Assembly (NCBI GenBank): GCA_030710605.1
Contig: CP092880.1
Location: 9,972,072-10,036,071 of the forward strand
Direction: 5' to 3'
DNA length: 64,000 nucleotides
DNA from: Cordylochernes scorpioides
Taxonomy: Eukaryota; Arthropoda; Arachnida; Pseudoscorpiones; Chernetidae
Below, piece by piece: positions 21,217 through 30,223 of this stretch. A model generated the notes under the pieces. It worked only from the letters and a program-made list of their open reading frames with translations. It did not search any database and was not told the origin of the DNA. Every line of letters begins with the position of its first letter. Position 1 is the stretch's first letter. Position numbers and translations under genes: made by a program.

Positions 21217-22225
21217 CTACACTCATTAGTGATACTGTTAAAAGAAATATGGAAATTAACAACATTAAAAAAGAACTAATCAATGATGTGATTTTCCCAT
21301 TAAAATAATTGATAGAATAAAAAAATAAAAAGCCATGAACCAAAAATATGAAAATATTTTGATTCAAAATATAAAGAGCAAAAACCAGGAAAACATATTC
21401 ATCACATTACCATTTATAAACTAAAAGTTTGTGAGAGAGAGAGATAGAGAGAGAAATTTTACTAATATATTCAAAAAGTATGAAAATAAAAATTGTATGA
21501 GAAAAACATGTCACCTTATTTCTCAATACATTAACAAACACAAGAACACCCCATTTGCCAAAATGAGCAAGTTTAATTTATCAAGTGAAATGTGAAAAGT
21601 GTGACCAAATTATATGAAGACAAACATCCAGAACTTTAAAAAGAAAGAATGGAAAACCATGAATATACCCTAAAATGGGATTAAATTCGCAATTCTGCAC
21701 TTGTAGAACATAGAAAAATCACAGAGCATAATAATTTTAATCTAAATTACTTTAAGTGACAATTTTAAAGAAGCCTTTTCATTCAAAAAAATGTACTACC
21801 ATTAGCAGAGTGGAAGAAAGAAGAAATATTAATGACATTTACAGATATGCTTTCAGAGTTCTTATACATTATTTATTTTTCTTCTTATCAGTTAGAGCGT
21901 TTTAACAAATGCTAAAATGACCAACTATTTAAAAATATGCTGTGATGTTTTTCTCATTCAGTATTCTTGTCTGATAATAGTAACAATGCTGTTTAAGAAG
22001 CATTACAAAACATTTGATTAATTTGGATTTGGTCTTGAGAGAGTAATGTTTAATTAAAAAGGTTTATTTTTACATCTGACGGAAGAAGTGGCCATGTGGC
22101 TGTCTCAAGGACCATGTAAGAGTTCCACCTTCCGGCAGATCCAATTACCAGTGCCTTTGGGGCTGGACAGTGTTGGTCTAGGTGTGACTGGGGACCAGAA
22201 TCCCCCAGACATACTAGTATATTAG
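21217..22225. other. AT-rich sequence with one degenerate family 1 remnant
   Basis: A GA-rich microsatellite occurs near 21430-21455. Around 21890-22035 the spacer and part of an arm of the hammerhead-like family 1 are recognisable (TTCTTGTCTGATAATAGTAAC). No gene is visible. Confidence 0.5.
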
Positions 22226-22314
22226 TACAGTAGACCCTCCATTAGAGGACACTCGCGCTAAAGGACACCTCTCTATAAAGAACAGTTTTCATTTGCAAAA
22301 TCACCATTTTTACT

Positions 22315-22560
22315 GATAAGGCACAATTTGGATTATAGCTTATAAACACAAGGTAATAAGACCAAATCCAAATAAATAAATAAGTGTGTGACGTTTCGGT
22401 AACAGCATTGTTACCATCTTCAGACAAAAGTACTGAATGAGAAACCATGCTGTGGTAAAATTTCTCATTCAGTACTTTTGTCTGAAGAGGGTAACAACGC
22501 TTTTACCGAAACGTCACACACTATTTATTTATTTGGATTTGGTCTTATTATCTTGTGTTT
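22315..22560 (-). repeat. Hammerhead-like family 1 repeat with 12-bp target duplication
   Basis: The insertion is bounded by ACCATTTTTACT at 22303-22314 and 22561-22572, both part of the MITE it entered. The left end GATAAGGCACAATTTGG is complete. The right end stops at CTTATTATCTTGTGTTT, so one end is truncated. Both arms carry the GGTAACA hairpin with GAAACGTC. A duplication of this length with end truncation suggests target-primed reverse transcription. Confidence 0.85.
22387..22426 (-). ncRNA. Hammerhead-ribozyme-like motif (family 1)
   Basis: Minus strand: TGT, CTGAAGA, an extra T, GGTAACA-AATGC-TGTTACC-type stem II, GAAAC, GTC, ACA. The seventh core base is variable in hammerheads (CUGANGA), so CTGAAGA is permitted. 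The stem III problem is as for the copy at 11072. Confidence 0.45.
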
Positions 22561-22726
22561 ACCATTTTTACTATTAAGCAACTCTCCAGTAAGAGGACAC
22601 CCCCCACTCCCTAAAGGACACTTTGGCTCTGCAACTAGGTGTCCTTTACAGGGAGGTTCTACTGTACCATTAAATCCAGGAGTTGCGGTGATGAAATAGT
22701 ATAAGCCATCAATATTTCTGAGAACT

Positions 22727-22882
22727 GATAAGGCACAATTTAGATTAATAATCACAAGGTAATAAGCCCAAATCCAAATAAATAGTGTGTGACGTTTTGG
22801 TAACAGCGTGGTATGAAGATTGTAACAACGCTGTTACCGAAATGTCACACACTATTTATTTGAATTTGGTCTTATTACCTTG
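22727..22882 (-). repeat. Hammerhead-like family 1 repeat with 14-bp target duplication
   Basis: TATTTCTGAGAACT at 22713-22726 and 22883-22896 flanks a 156-bp palindromic copy with almost no spacer between its arms. The left end is complete (GATAAGGCACAATTTAG). The right end is truncated at CTTATTACCTTG. Confidence 0.85.
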
Positions 22883-22929
22883 TATTTCTGAGAACTATAA
22901 TTTAGGAGCCAATTCTGTATTGGGTACTT

Positions 22930-23130
22930 TTCCTGAAGAAAATTGCTTCAAAGGCTCCCGACTCTTGAAAAAGTCCAGCCCAGTGCAAGTAACCAAACTG
23001 ACAAACTTGTAAGTACAGGTAGAAGTCAAACTACTTTCTACTAGACATGTGGTGTGCTTATAGTAAAAGCAGCTGCTAACTACCCGACATGGCTTGTCCC
23101 ATATGTACTTTGGACAAGTATAAAAAAAAT
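22930..23130 (+). repeat. tRNA-headed SINE family A, partial copy
   Basis: This shares CTTGAAAAAGTCCAGCCCAG, GCAAGTAACCAAAC, the CTTATAGTAAAAGCAG block and the GCTAACTACCC block with the other family A copies. It is diverged, and the tRNA-like head is largely lost. Confidence 0.6.
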
Positions 23131-23280
23131 AAACATTAAATTCCTTACCACCTTCCTACCACCAGTACAAGATCACATTTGTACTATTTTTTCACATTGT
23201 TTCACGTTCTCACGCAATTCTGACCTTAACTATCTGTTTCATAATTTCTCAGGATGCCTGAATGACCAGTTTTTTTGGTA

Positions 23281-23510
23281 GTTGAGGTACAGCTTGTATC
23301 ACACTGATGAGGGCCAACAGCCCGAAACGTGTACACATGGTTAGCTTTTCTTGATCAATCAAGAACAGGTATTTGGCCAATTCTGGAATAATTAAAAATC
23401 AACGAGAATAGTTGATATTTATTCCAATTGATGGCGCAAGCCATCAGTAACTTTCAGTTGCATGAAAAGGAGATGCCTTTTTCTTAATTAAATTCCTTAT
23501 TGAGAATGAG
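23281..23510 (+). repeat. Hammerhead-like repeat family 2
   Basis: Contains the canonical-looking core at 23303-23327: CTGATGA, a GGGC/GCCC hairpin with CAACA loop, then GAAAC. It continues into GTTAGCTTTTCTTGATC, a TTTGGCCAATTCTGGAATAA block and TTGCATGAAAAGGAGATGCC. The last block recurs near 8561 beside the putative Penelope-like remnant. Related to 15400-15613. Confidence 0.65.
23301..23340 (+). ncRNA. Hammerhead-ribozyme-like motif (family 2)
   Basis: The core CTGATGA joins a GGGC/GCCC stem II directly, with no extra base, and is followed by GAAAC and GTGTA. The segment ACGUGU could pair with itself in a dimer as stem III, with two G-U pairs, placing cleavage after GUA. The flanks do not form a good stem I in this copy, so it is probably decayed. 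Confidence 0.5.
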
Positions 23511-23589
23511 ACTTGTCTTCCCCTTGACAACAACAAGAGTTCTGTGGAAGATTAGTTCAATGACAATATGAAAAACTGAGAACATTTAA

Positions 23590-23766
23590 TAAAAGAAAAT
23601 AAGACCTAATCCAAATAATTTATTAGTGTGTGACGTTTCAGCAACAACATTGTCACCATCATCAGACAAAACCGTTGCCGAAACGTCACACACTAATAAA
23701 TTATTTGGATTAGGTCTTATTTTCTTTTATTATAATCTATAATCCAAATTGTGCTTTATCATATTT
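23590..23766 (+). repeat. Hammerhead-like family 1 repeat with 13-bp target duplication
   Basis: TGAGAACATTTAA at 23577-23589 and 23767-23779 flanks a 177-bp copy. The left end is truncated at TAAAAGAAAATAAGACC. The right end is complete (AATCCAAATTGTGCTTTATC). The minus-strand core at 23629-23667 keeps CTGATGA and GAAACGTC. Confidence 0.85.
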
Positions 23767-24001
23767 TGAGAACATTTAAAAAATATATTATTAGTTTAAA
23801 ACTGAAGGGAAAAATTGGTAACAGAACCCCTTTTGAACGAACATGCAAATTACATTACGTCTTGTTACATTCAACCACTTTCTTTGTTAATTTCAATTAC
23901 TTGATTGTCACCTTTGATTATTATAATGTATTTCAGGTTTGTATCCTCCAAGACAGTATGTGACACTCCATTACATTGTGGTGTCACACTTAATACTTAA
24001 A

Positions 24002-24245
24002 CCTGGGCTCAGCTGGCCCGGCTGATAGTACCCTGTAAGGGCTCCTAATCCAGGGATACAGGATGAGCAGTGTTTGTACTCCATGTTAGGAGACGCTGCA
24101 CATGGCGTCTGTTCCTTGTGTCAGAGGAAGCCATTTCTTTCGGAGCTAAGTCAGCCTGCCACTGAGTAGTGCTCCCAGTCTTAATGACAAAGGCAGACAC
24201 ATTCTACTACACCTAGATATGATTGAGTGGAGATAAGAAAGAAGA
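24002..24245 (-). repeat. Short interspersed repeat family B, copy 2
   Basis: Reverse-oriented copy with GGCTCCTAATCCAGGGATAC, GCGTCTGTTCCTTGTGTCAG and GGCAGACACATTCTACTACA blocks, ending near TCTCCACTCAATC in reverse. Confidence 0.75.
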
Positions 24246-24506
24246 AGACTTAGTACTTAGCAAGAATACTTTCATTTCAGGGTGTTTTCACATTCATTTG
24301 AATGGTAACAATGTGAATAACAAAACATTGAGAATAACTCAATTTGTTACCTTGTGTGTGTATGAGATTCTTATTTATATTAAAGTTTTACCCGATTAAA
24401 TGCTTTTATTCAAATACTATTTGTTACAATTATAAATTGGCGCAGTGGATGTCATTCTTGTATAATATATAAATGAGTTTTAAAAATTGTAAAAAAAAAA
24501 AAAAGA

Positions 24507-24577
24507 TGCATCGGCCGGGAATCAAACCCGGGCCGCCCGCGTGGCAGGCGAGCATTTTACCACTGAACTACCAATGC
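24507..24577 (-). tRNA. tRNA-Gly (GCC)
   Basis: 71 nt on the minus strand. The 7-bp acceptor stem GCATTGG/CCGATGC has one T-G pair, followed by discriminator A. The anticodon stem is CTCGC/GCGGG with loop CTGCCAC, giving anticodon GCC. The T stem CCGGG/CCCGG is perfect. A run of T follows (24491-24504 as A on the plus strand), which is an RNA polymerase III terminator. Two oddities: a C-A mismatch in the D stem where C-G is usual, and TTTGATT in the T loop instead of TTCGATT. CCA is not encoded, as normal in eukaryotes. It may be functional or a slightly decayed copy. Confidence 0.8.
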
Positions 24578-25340
24578 TTATAAGAAATGGCCATATTTGG
24601 GTATTTATTCCATTCACAAAAGCAAACGGTGACAGAATTGATTAAGAATTATTGATTGATGACTCTGATACTTGTATATTTTAATTATACTTCAGCAAAT
24701 TATACTTGGGAATGTAATATAAGTGATGGTTTCCTATGGCCTTGCACATTTCATTATTGAATCCAGTGTATATAAGTAAAATAATAATAAAATAGATGAT
24801 AAAAATTCTCTAAACTAAAAATATGTATATATTTGATTACCAATGTATATAGTCTCAACTTTTGTACATAGATATTATTTCCTTTCTTCTTTTTTCTCTT
24901 TTCTGAGCGAGGATTCAATTTCTTCCTCTGCTTCTCATTTCTTTTTAGATTCATTTCAAACAGGAGAATCGTCTGTATAAGACAGAATGTCTTAATAAAG
25001 GCTTGTGTGTGTGTATACATTTGATGGCCATTTACAACAATCCAAGTTATGAATGTGGATATATTTGTACAAGATAAGATACTGGGAGTTATCATCCCAT
25101 CTTGTTGATCTTGCCACAAAACTATCACAATCTGGGTAAAAGATAAGTCCTACCTTACTGCTTCTTCTAGAATGAGAGCTCTGATTTCATTCAACTAAAA
25201 TGCAAGCATTAATGCTTTCTGGAAGCTTCCATCAACTGTGGATGAAATTTGGAGATAGAAATAGACACAGAGAATTAAGTGAGTTTGGACAGATTTGAAT
25301 ATATATATAATTTATTCAAACTTCCTTCTATATATAATGA
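24578..25340. other. AT-rich sequence without recognised features
   Basis: The only long frame (24754-25128, minus) is low-complexity Lys-rich and AT-driven. No repeat or splice-bounded exon was recognised. Confidence 0.5.
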
Positions 25341-25364
25341 TAAGGTACCATTTGGATTATAGAT

Positions 25365-25675
25365 TTTTTTTTTTTTTGCTTATCCCTAGTAAACATGGTA
25401 CAGGCCATGATAATCATTGTGGGTAGAAGGCGACTGCTTTTACTGTAAGTGCACCAAATGTCTACACATGTGAAAAGCAGTTCGACTTTGCACTTACAAA
25501 TGTGCCAGAGCCCTGTTTGGTTACTTGCACTTGCTGGTGGGGTTGGACTTTTACAAGAATCGGGGGCCATTAGAGCATTTTTTTTTTATCAGAAAAAATT
25601 GCCCAATGCGGGAATCGAACCTGGGTCGCAGCGGTTGTAAACCAACGGTTTAGACCATCCTTCCACCGACCCCCT
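25365..25675 (-). repeat. tRNA-headed SINE family A with 11-bp target duplication
   Basis: GGATTATAGAT at 25354-25364 and 25676-25686 flanks this copy. The duplicated sequence is the end of a hammerhead-like family 1 repeat (GATAAGGTACCATTTGGATT from 25339), so the SINE inserted into that repeat. The tRNA-like head has B box GGTTCGATTCCC, and the element ends in a poly-A tail (T run at 25365-25378). Confidence 0.85.
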
Positions 25676-25844
25676 GGATTATAGATGAGAAACATAAATA
25701 AACAATTTGTACCTTTTGTGTCTGTATAAAATATTGGCTGAAGTACCTGTAGAAGAAGGAATTTACCAATATGTTTAATTGAAATAAACACTCCAATGTA
25801 ATGGTGATTGATCCTTTGTCAGTAAGATCCATGTGATTAGTATT

Positions 25845-26160
25845 CTATTAACTCCACCTTTGCCGGTCCCAAGCCCGGATGAAAAATGAGGAGGGGGAGC
25901 AGTAACAAGCTCACTAAAAAAACCTGGGTTCAGCTGGCCCGGCTGATAGTACCCTGTAAGGGCTCCTAATCCTGGGATACAGGATGAGTCTGTACTCCAT
26001 GTTAGGAGCGGCTGCACATGGCGTCTGTTCCTCATGTCAGAGGCGGCCATTTTTTTTGGAGCTAAGTCGGCCTGCCACTGAGTAGTGCTCCCAGTCTTAA
26101 TGACAAAGGCAGACGCATTCTACTTCACCCAGTGTGGAGATAAGAAAGAAGAAGAAGAAG
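25845..26160 (-). repeat. Short interspersed repeat family B, copy 3
   Basis: Reverse-oriented copy containing CTCCACCTTTGCCGGTCCCA, the GAGGAGGGGGAGCAGTAAC block, GGCTCCTAATCCTGGGATAC and GGCAGACGCATTCTACTTCA, ending with GGAGATAAGAAAGAAGAAG. Confidence 0.75.
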
Positions 26161-26557
26161 TATTCTATTAAGTGCTGTATTTCAGCCCCTGATGTCAATA
26201 GTCCTGCTACAACAGCCAATGGTATTGACCTAACTGGCTTCATATTGTCATAAGCAAAATTGTACATAGTTTGTAACTGTAAATAATACATAAGCAGCTT
26301 GGCGAATGTTATGTACCTAAGCCCCAATAGGTGGCGCGACGTCAGCTGGGCAAGTGTTATGTACCTAAGCTCCAATAGATGGCGCTAGGTGGGAAGTTGG
26401 TAAACATTATCCGCCATCTTTAGGAGTGTAGCCGATCGCCAGCCATTTGGGTCTTTGACATTACTTCCTTAATTTATCATTATTTTTATCCATTTAACTT
26501 AGTTTACCTCTTCTCCTTTTTTATATATCCCTCAAACTATTTAAAGTCATCTAATAA

Positions 26558-27131
26558 CTGTTACAATAGCCACGATGCCCTGCTTAAAAATATAGCAAAA
26601 GCTATGAATGACCTCAATCCTGAAATCTCCATAATCTTCCAATGGACCCCATCACATGTGGGAGTACCTGGCAATGAAAGGGCTGACTCACTGGCTAAAG
26701 CAGGAGCATCTAAAGAAAATAACCTGAAAATATCCTCAACCCTTCCAACAGCAAATGATCATTCAACAGACTGAAAATCAAATTTAATCAAGATTGGCAA
26801 AATAACATCAAACACAGCTGGTTTGATGGGAAAACCCCCCCTCCTGAAAACCAACTCACAACTTAACAGATCAGACTTCACCATGCTTTCCCATCTTAGA
26901 ACAGGCTATCTACGTCCAATGATTTTCACAAGTGGATCCAAAACTTTTCCAAATTGCACCAAATGTCAGGATTCTCCAGCGAGCCCAGAACACTTCATGC
27001 AATGCATCGGGCATTGCTGAACAGACATCTACACCGACCCAGCTGTGGTCATCGAGGCGATAAAGAGGCAAGACCTTTAGGATCTAGTCTAGTCTTGAAG
27101 TCCAGACATGGGACATGAAAAAAAAAAAGTA
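26558..27131 (+). mobile_element. 5'-truncated LINE with RNase H
   Basis: The insertion is flanked by ATCTAATAA (26549-26557 and 27132-27140) and ends in an A tract at 27118-27128. It therefore arose by target-primed reverse transcription and lies inside the solo LTR. Only the RNase H and C-terminal part of ORF2 remain. Confidence 0.85.
26560..27016 (+). pseudogene. LINE ORF2 RNase H/C-terminal fragment
   Basis: The translation holds IIFQWTPSHVGVPGNERAD, the RNase H motif with catalytic His and Asp found in I/Jockey-group LINEs. A Cys/His cluster CTKCQDSPASPEHFMQC follows near the end. A stop lies between (near 26775) and a shift precedes the LSHLRTGYLRP block. The RT domain is absent. Non-functional. 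Confidence 0.75.
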
Positions 27132-27343
27132 ATCTAATAAATTATTATTTTTTTCTACCCAAACGTCACCTTCATTACTGTGGCAATATTTAAATATTCT
27201 ACAAAAGGTCATTACACACATCAGGATCCACCATCAATGATAATCTGTGTCAGCCAATCACAATATGGTCTAATACCCACTTTATAGGTTTTAAACATGA
27301 TACAGTTGGCAGCATTCAAAATAAAATCAAAATCAAAGTAAAT

Positions 27344-27524
27344 TACAGTTAAACCTGTCTATAGCGCTCCCTCTTGGGACTCACCAAAATAGGGTGCTAT
27401 AGAGAGGGGGTGCTATAGACGGGTCACTTTTAATGTAAATTGCATCGTACTACGTATTTAAAATCGGGCGCTATAGAGAGGAAGGCGCTATTTAGAGGGG
27501 GAGCTATAGACAGGTTTAACTGTA
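27344..27524. repeat. MITE with TACAGTTAAACCTGTCTATAG ends
   Basis: Inverted ends TACAGTTAAACCTGTCTATA and its complement enclose 181 bp made of GCTATAGAGAG-type repeats. No coding capacity. Part of the same element is embedded in Helitron DNA at about 48155-48291. Confidence 0.75.
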
Positions 27525-28221
27525 TATGAATTTTCTTAAGCAGGAATTTTTTTTATCCCATTATATAATTATACAAGGTCATGGAGACTAAATTCATAGA
27601 TCTGATTTATAATCTTGGAAGGGTTGGAATATAGGTCCTGTCTTGAAGCTCCCATGCACTCCAAGTGGTGGTGAGACCTCCTTAAGCATTAGGACGACCA
27701 TCATTAGAAGTTGGGGAAGAAACCTAGAATTTTCAATTTCTGATGGTTCATCTAAGAAAACCCAGCAATTCAGAAGTATAGCTGCTGTAATGTTTTCCAC
27801 AAAGCACTTTTCAGTTAGAATGGGTGATACTTCTGACCTCTAAAATATGTACCATATACAGGATATTTATTCAAAATTTGTTACTAAATGGTTTGCCCTT
27901 AATAATCCAGCATATAAAAACATTTTATGAACACAACTAGTGAAGGTACACAGCTTCACCATTTTTAACCCGAATGAAAGGTTGCCTAACAAACATTTTT
28001 TAAAATCAATATTTTCAGGGCAAACATCCACTACTAAATCTATTCTTGGGAAGATGAATTGATGTTTGTTCCTCTTCTACACCAAAACTACTGAATAAAC
28101 TATAGGAAAATATATATATAGATCAACATGTAAGCTAATTAAAGACTAAAATTTGAAAAAAAAAAAAATGTTTTGCATATTTTGTAGATCATGTATATTG
28201 TAGAACAAACCTACAAAATGG
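27525..28221. other. AT-rich sequence without recognised features
   Basis: Two overlapping frames near 27594-27843 on opposite strands show no known motif and no clear splice context. Nothing else was recognised. Confidence 0.45.
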
Positions 28222-29055
28222 TTCTTCTTCTTTCTTATCTCCACTCAATCATATTAAGGTATCTCTTGGCAGAGCTGACTGCTATAGGGCGCGTCCCCAG
28301 GTGGCGGATAGGGGAACGACCTTCAGATATGAAGGCCAGCTGCGAAACAAGCAGAATAACTCTGACGAATAAGCAGTCGCGGACCAACAGCAGCATTGTT
28401 AGAAGAGGAGTAGACCTCTTTAAAAATCCTAACTTCAACTGACCCAGTTGATAGACCTCAGCAAGGGTCCCACTCCAGGGATACGGAGGAGCTGCGTCTG
28501 TACTCATGTTAGAGTCGGCAGCAAAGGCATCTGCTTCCATGTTAGGAACGGCCTCAAACTACAGGCAAAGTCAGACTTTCACCAAAGTGTGCCTGGATCA
28601 TGGTGCCATGATCAACGAAAGCTGCACCCCTACACCCCATTCCATGAGATCAGCTCATGGAATTCGTGTAATCTTTACACAAGGGGATAAGAAACAACAA
28701 CAACAACATATTAGGGTATCAAACTTGTAGAGCTTGAGACTTGACAACCATCATGACTGGGTGAAGTAGAATATGTCTGCCTTTGTCATTACACTGGGAG
28801 CACTACTCAGTGGCAGGCCGACTTAGCTCCAAAAGAAATGGCCGCCTCTGACATGAGGAACAGACACCATGTGCAGCCGCTCCTAACATGGGAGTACAAA
28901 CGCTGCTCATCCTGTATCCCTGGATTAGGAGCCCTTACAAGGTACTATCAGCCAAGCCAGCTGAGACCAGATATTTTAGTGAGCTTGTTACTGCTCCCCC
29001 TCCTCATTTTTCATCTGGGCTTGGGACCGGCAAAGGCGGAGTTTAAACTTATGTA
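28222..29055 (+). repeat. Family B repeat, copy 4, interrupted
   Basis: Begins TTTCTTATCTCCACTCAATC and resumes at GGTGAAGTAGAATATGTCTG (28752), ending CTTGGGACCGGCAAAGGCGG. The gap is filled by another repeat at 28256-28708, flanked on both sides by CATATTA. Confidence 0.75.
28256..28708 (+). repeat. LINE-like 3' fragment with (CAA)n tail
   Basis: GC-rich non-coding segment ending GGGGATAAGAAACAACAACA. CATATTA lies immediately outside on both sides. The last 55 bp recur in reverse at 55202-55258 with the same tail. A microsatellite-like CAA tail and flanking duplication suggest a 5'-truncated LINE, but no ORF remains for classification. Confidence 0.55.
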
Positions 29056-29059
29056 GGTT

Positions 29060-29205
29060 ACATCAATTTGTAAGTGCAAAGTCAAACTGCTTTTCACATG
29101 TGTAGACATGTGATGCGCTTATAGTAAAAGCAGTCGCTAACTACCCACCATGATTATCATGGCTTGTACTACGTGTACTAGGGAAATTAAAAAAAAAAAA
29201 AAACA
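29060..29205 (+). repeat. tRNA-headed SINE family A, partial copy
   Basis: Holds the TTGTAAGTGCAAAGTCAAAC, GCTTTTCACATGTGTAGACA and CCACCATGATTATCATGGCT blocks and a terminal A tract, but lacks the tRNA-like head. Confidence 0.7.
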
Positions 29206-29328
29206 TCAATGATAAGTAAAACACTGGCACAGAATTAAATAAATGACTTACCACAAATTTAAATATATATATTTATTTTGCCTAAACATTGAGAAAGGAC
29301 AAGACCCGAAAGCTCCCAATATATATAT

Positions 29329-29480
29329 ACAGTAGAAGCTCCCATAGTTAACACTCGCACTAGTAGACACCTCTAAACAATGGACAGTTTTACAGCCAAA
29401 ATTGCCCTCCCATTGATAATATGTTCGTGCTAACACACATTCTCACCAGCGAAACCTTCAAACAATGGATGCTTTCCCCA
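29329..29480. repeat. Diverged pogo-like MITE fragment
   Basis: Starts ATACAGTAGAAGCTCCCA and contains ACACCTCTAAACAATGGACA, similar to the left half of the MITE at 33385-33547. It is cut by the Helitron that starts at 29490. Confidence 0.5.
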
Positions 29481-29489
29481 TATATATAA

Positions 29490-29885
29490 CTAGCCGAATG
29501 ACCCGGGCAATGCCCGTGTTTTACCCGATTGAATGTTTTTATTCAAATACTATTTGTTACATTTATAAATTGGCGCCTTAAATAAATGCATATATTAGTT
29601 AATAACTATAGCCTATGTGCTTTATCTGTCTATGTACTGTTGGCTTTCGTAGGCGTCTTTTACTGGGAAAAAGAAAGAGAGGATTCCATTTGGTTATTAA
29701 CTAATATATGCATTTATTTAAGGAGCGACCCGTTCCAACACAATAGTTACAGAAATGGGGGGGGGGGGCATGATGGGGGGGGGGCAAAGGTGGCGTGATC
29801 GTAGCCAACTAATAGGAGGGCGCCATTCCAAAAAAAAAGCAAACCGTGACAGAGGCCACGCATGACGCTCGTAACTGTATATAGA
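29490..29885 (-). mobile_element. Non-autonomous Helitron
   Basis: On the minus strand the 3' end has a GGGC-ATT-GCCC hairpin, then GGGTCATTCGG and CTAG, with T outside. The 5' end reads TCTATATACAGTTACGAGCG. Copies of the same size class lie at 58333-58745 and 60642-61067. An internal 30-bp inverted repeat (AAATGCATATATTAGTTAAT) brackets the middle. No Rep/helicase coding. Confidence 0.75.
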
Positions 29886-29893
29886 ATTAAACC

Positions 29894-30223
29894 TGATAAA
29901 GCACAATTTGGATTATAGATTATAGCTACAATAAAATAAGACCTAATCCAAATAATTTATTAGTGTGTGATGTTTCGGCAACAACATTGTCACTATCATC
30001 AGACAAAAGAATAAATGAGAAAAAATATTACAGCAAGTTCTTAAATAGTACTGTTATCAAGTGTTTAAACAAGATAATAGATAATGAAAAATAGTTTTTT
30101 TAAGTCAACTTGAAATATTCTTCTTAGAATTAAAAGTGGATTTTTTTTTCATGACAATTGTTGTTGCTGAAACGTCACACACTAATAAATTATTTGGATT
30201 AGGTCTCATTTTCTTTTAATATT
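29894..30223. repeat. Hammerhead-like family 1 repeat split by LINE
   Basis: The left end GATAAAGCACAATTTGG is complete. The minus-strand arm has GTGTGTGATGTTTCGGCAAC, and the plus-strand arm has TTGTTGTTGCTGAAACGTCA. A 150-bp spacer separates them. The LINE at 30224-32206 entered the right end; TTTTAATATT is duplicated (30214-30223 and 32207-32216). Confidence 0.75.

Larger units (their letters stand above)
22226..22666. repeat. Pogo/Tigger-like MITE interrupted by family 1 repeat
   Basis: Terminal repeats TACAGTAGACCCTCC and GGAGGTTCTACTGTA enclose blocks such as GAGGACACCTCTC and GACACTTTGGCTCTGCAA. The same non-coding element occurs at 33385-33547 and 55998-56162. A family 1 insertion at 22315-22560 splits this copy in the middle. 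Confidence 0.8.
26246..27185. repeat. Solo LTR (TGTCATAA family) interrupted by LINE
   Basis: TGTCATAA at 26246 and GGCA at 27182-27185 are bounded by ATAT on both sides (26242-26245 and 27186-27189). With the LINE removed the repeat is about 357 bp and aligns with 33708-34029, which is also flanked by ATAT. The TGTCATAA start recalls the minus-strand start of the LTR at 12758. No internal region remains, so this is a recombination product. Confidence 0.65.
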
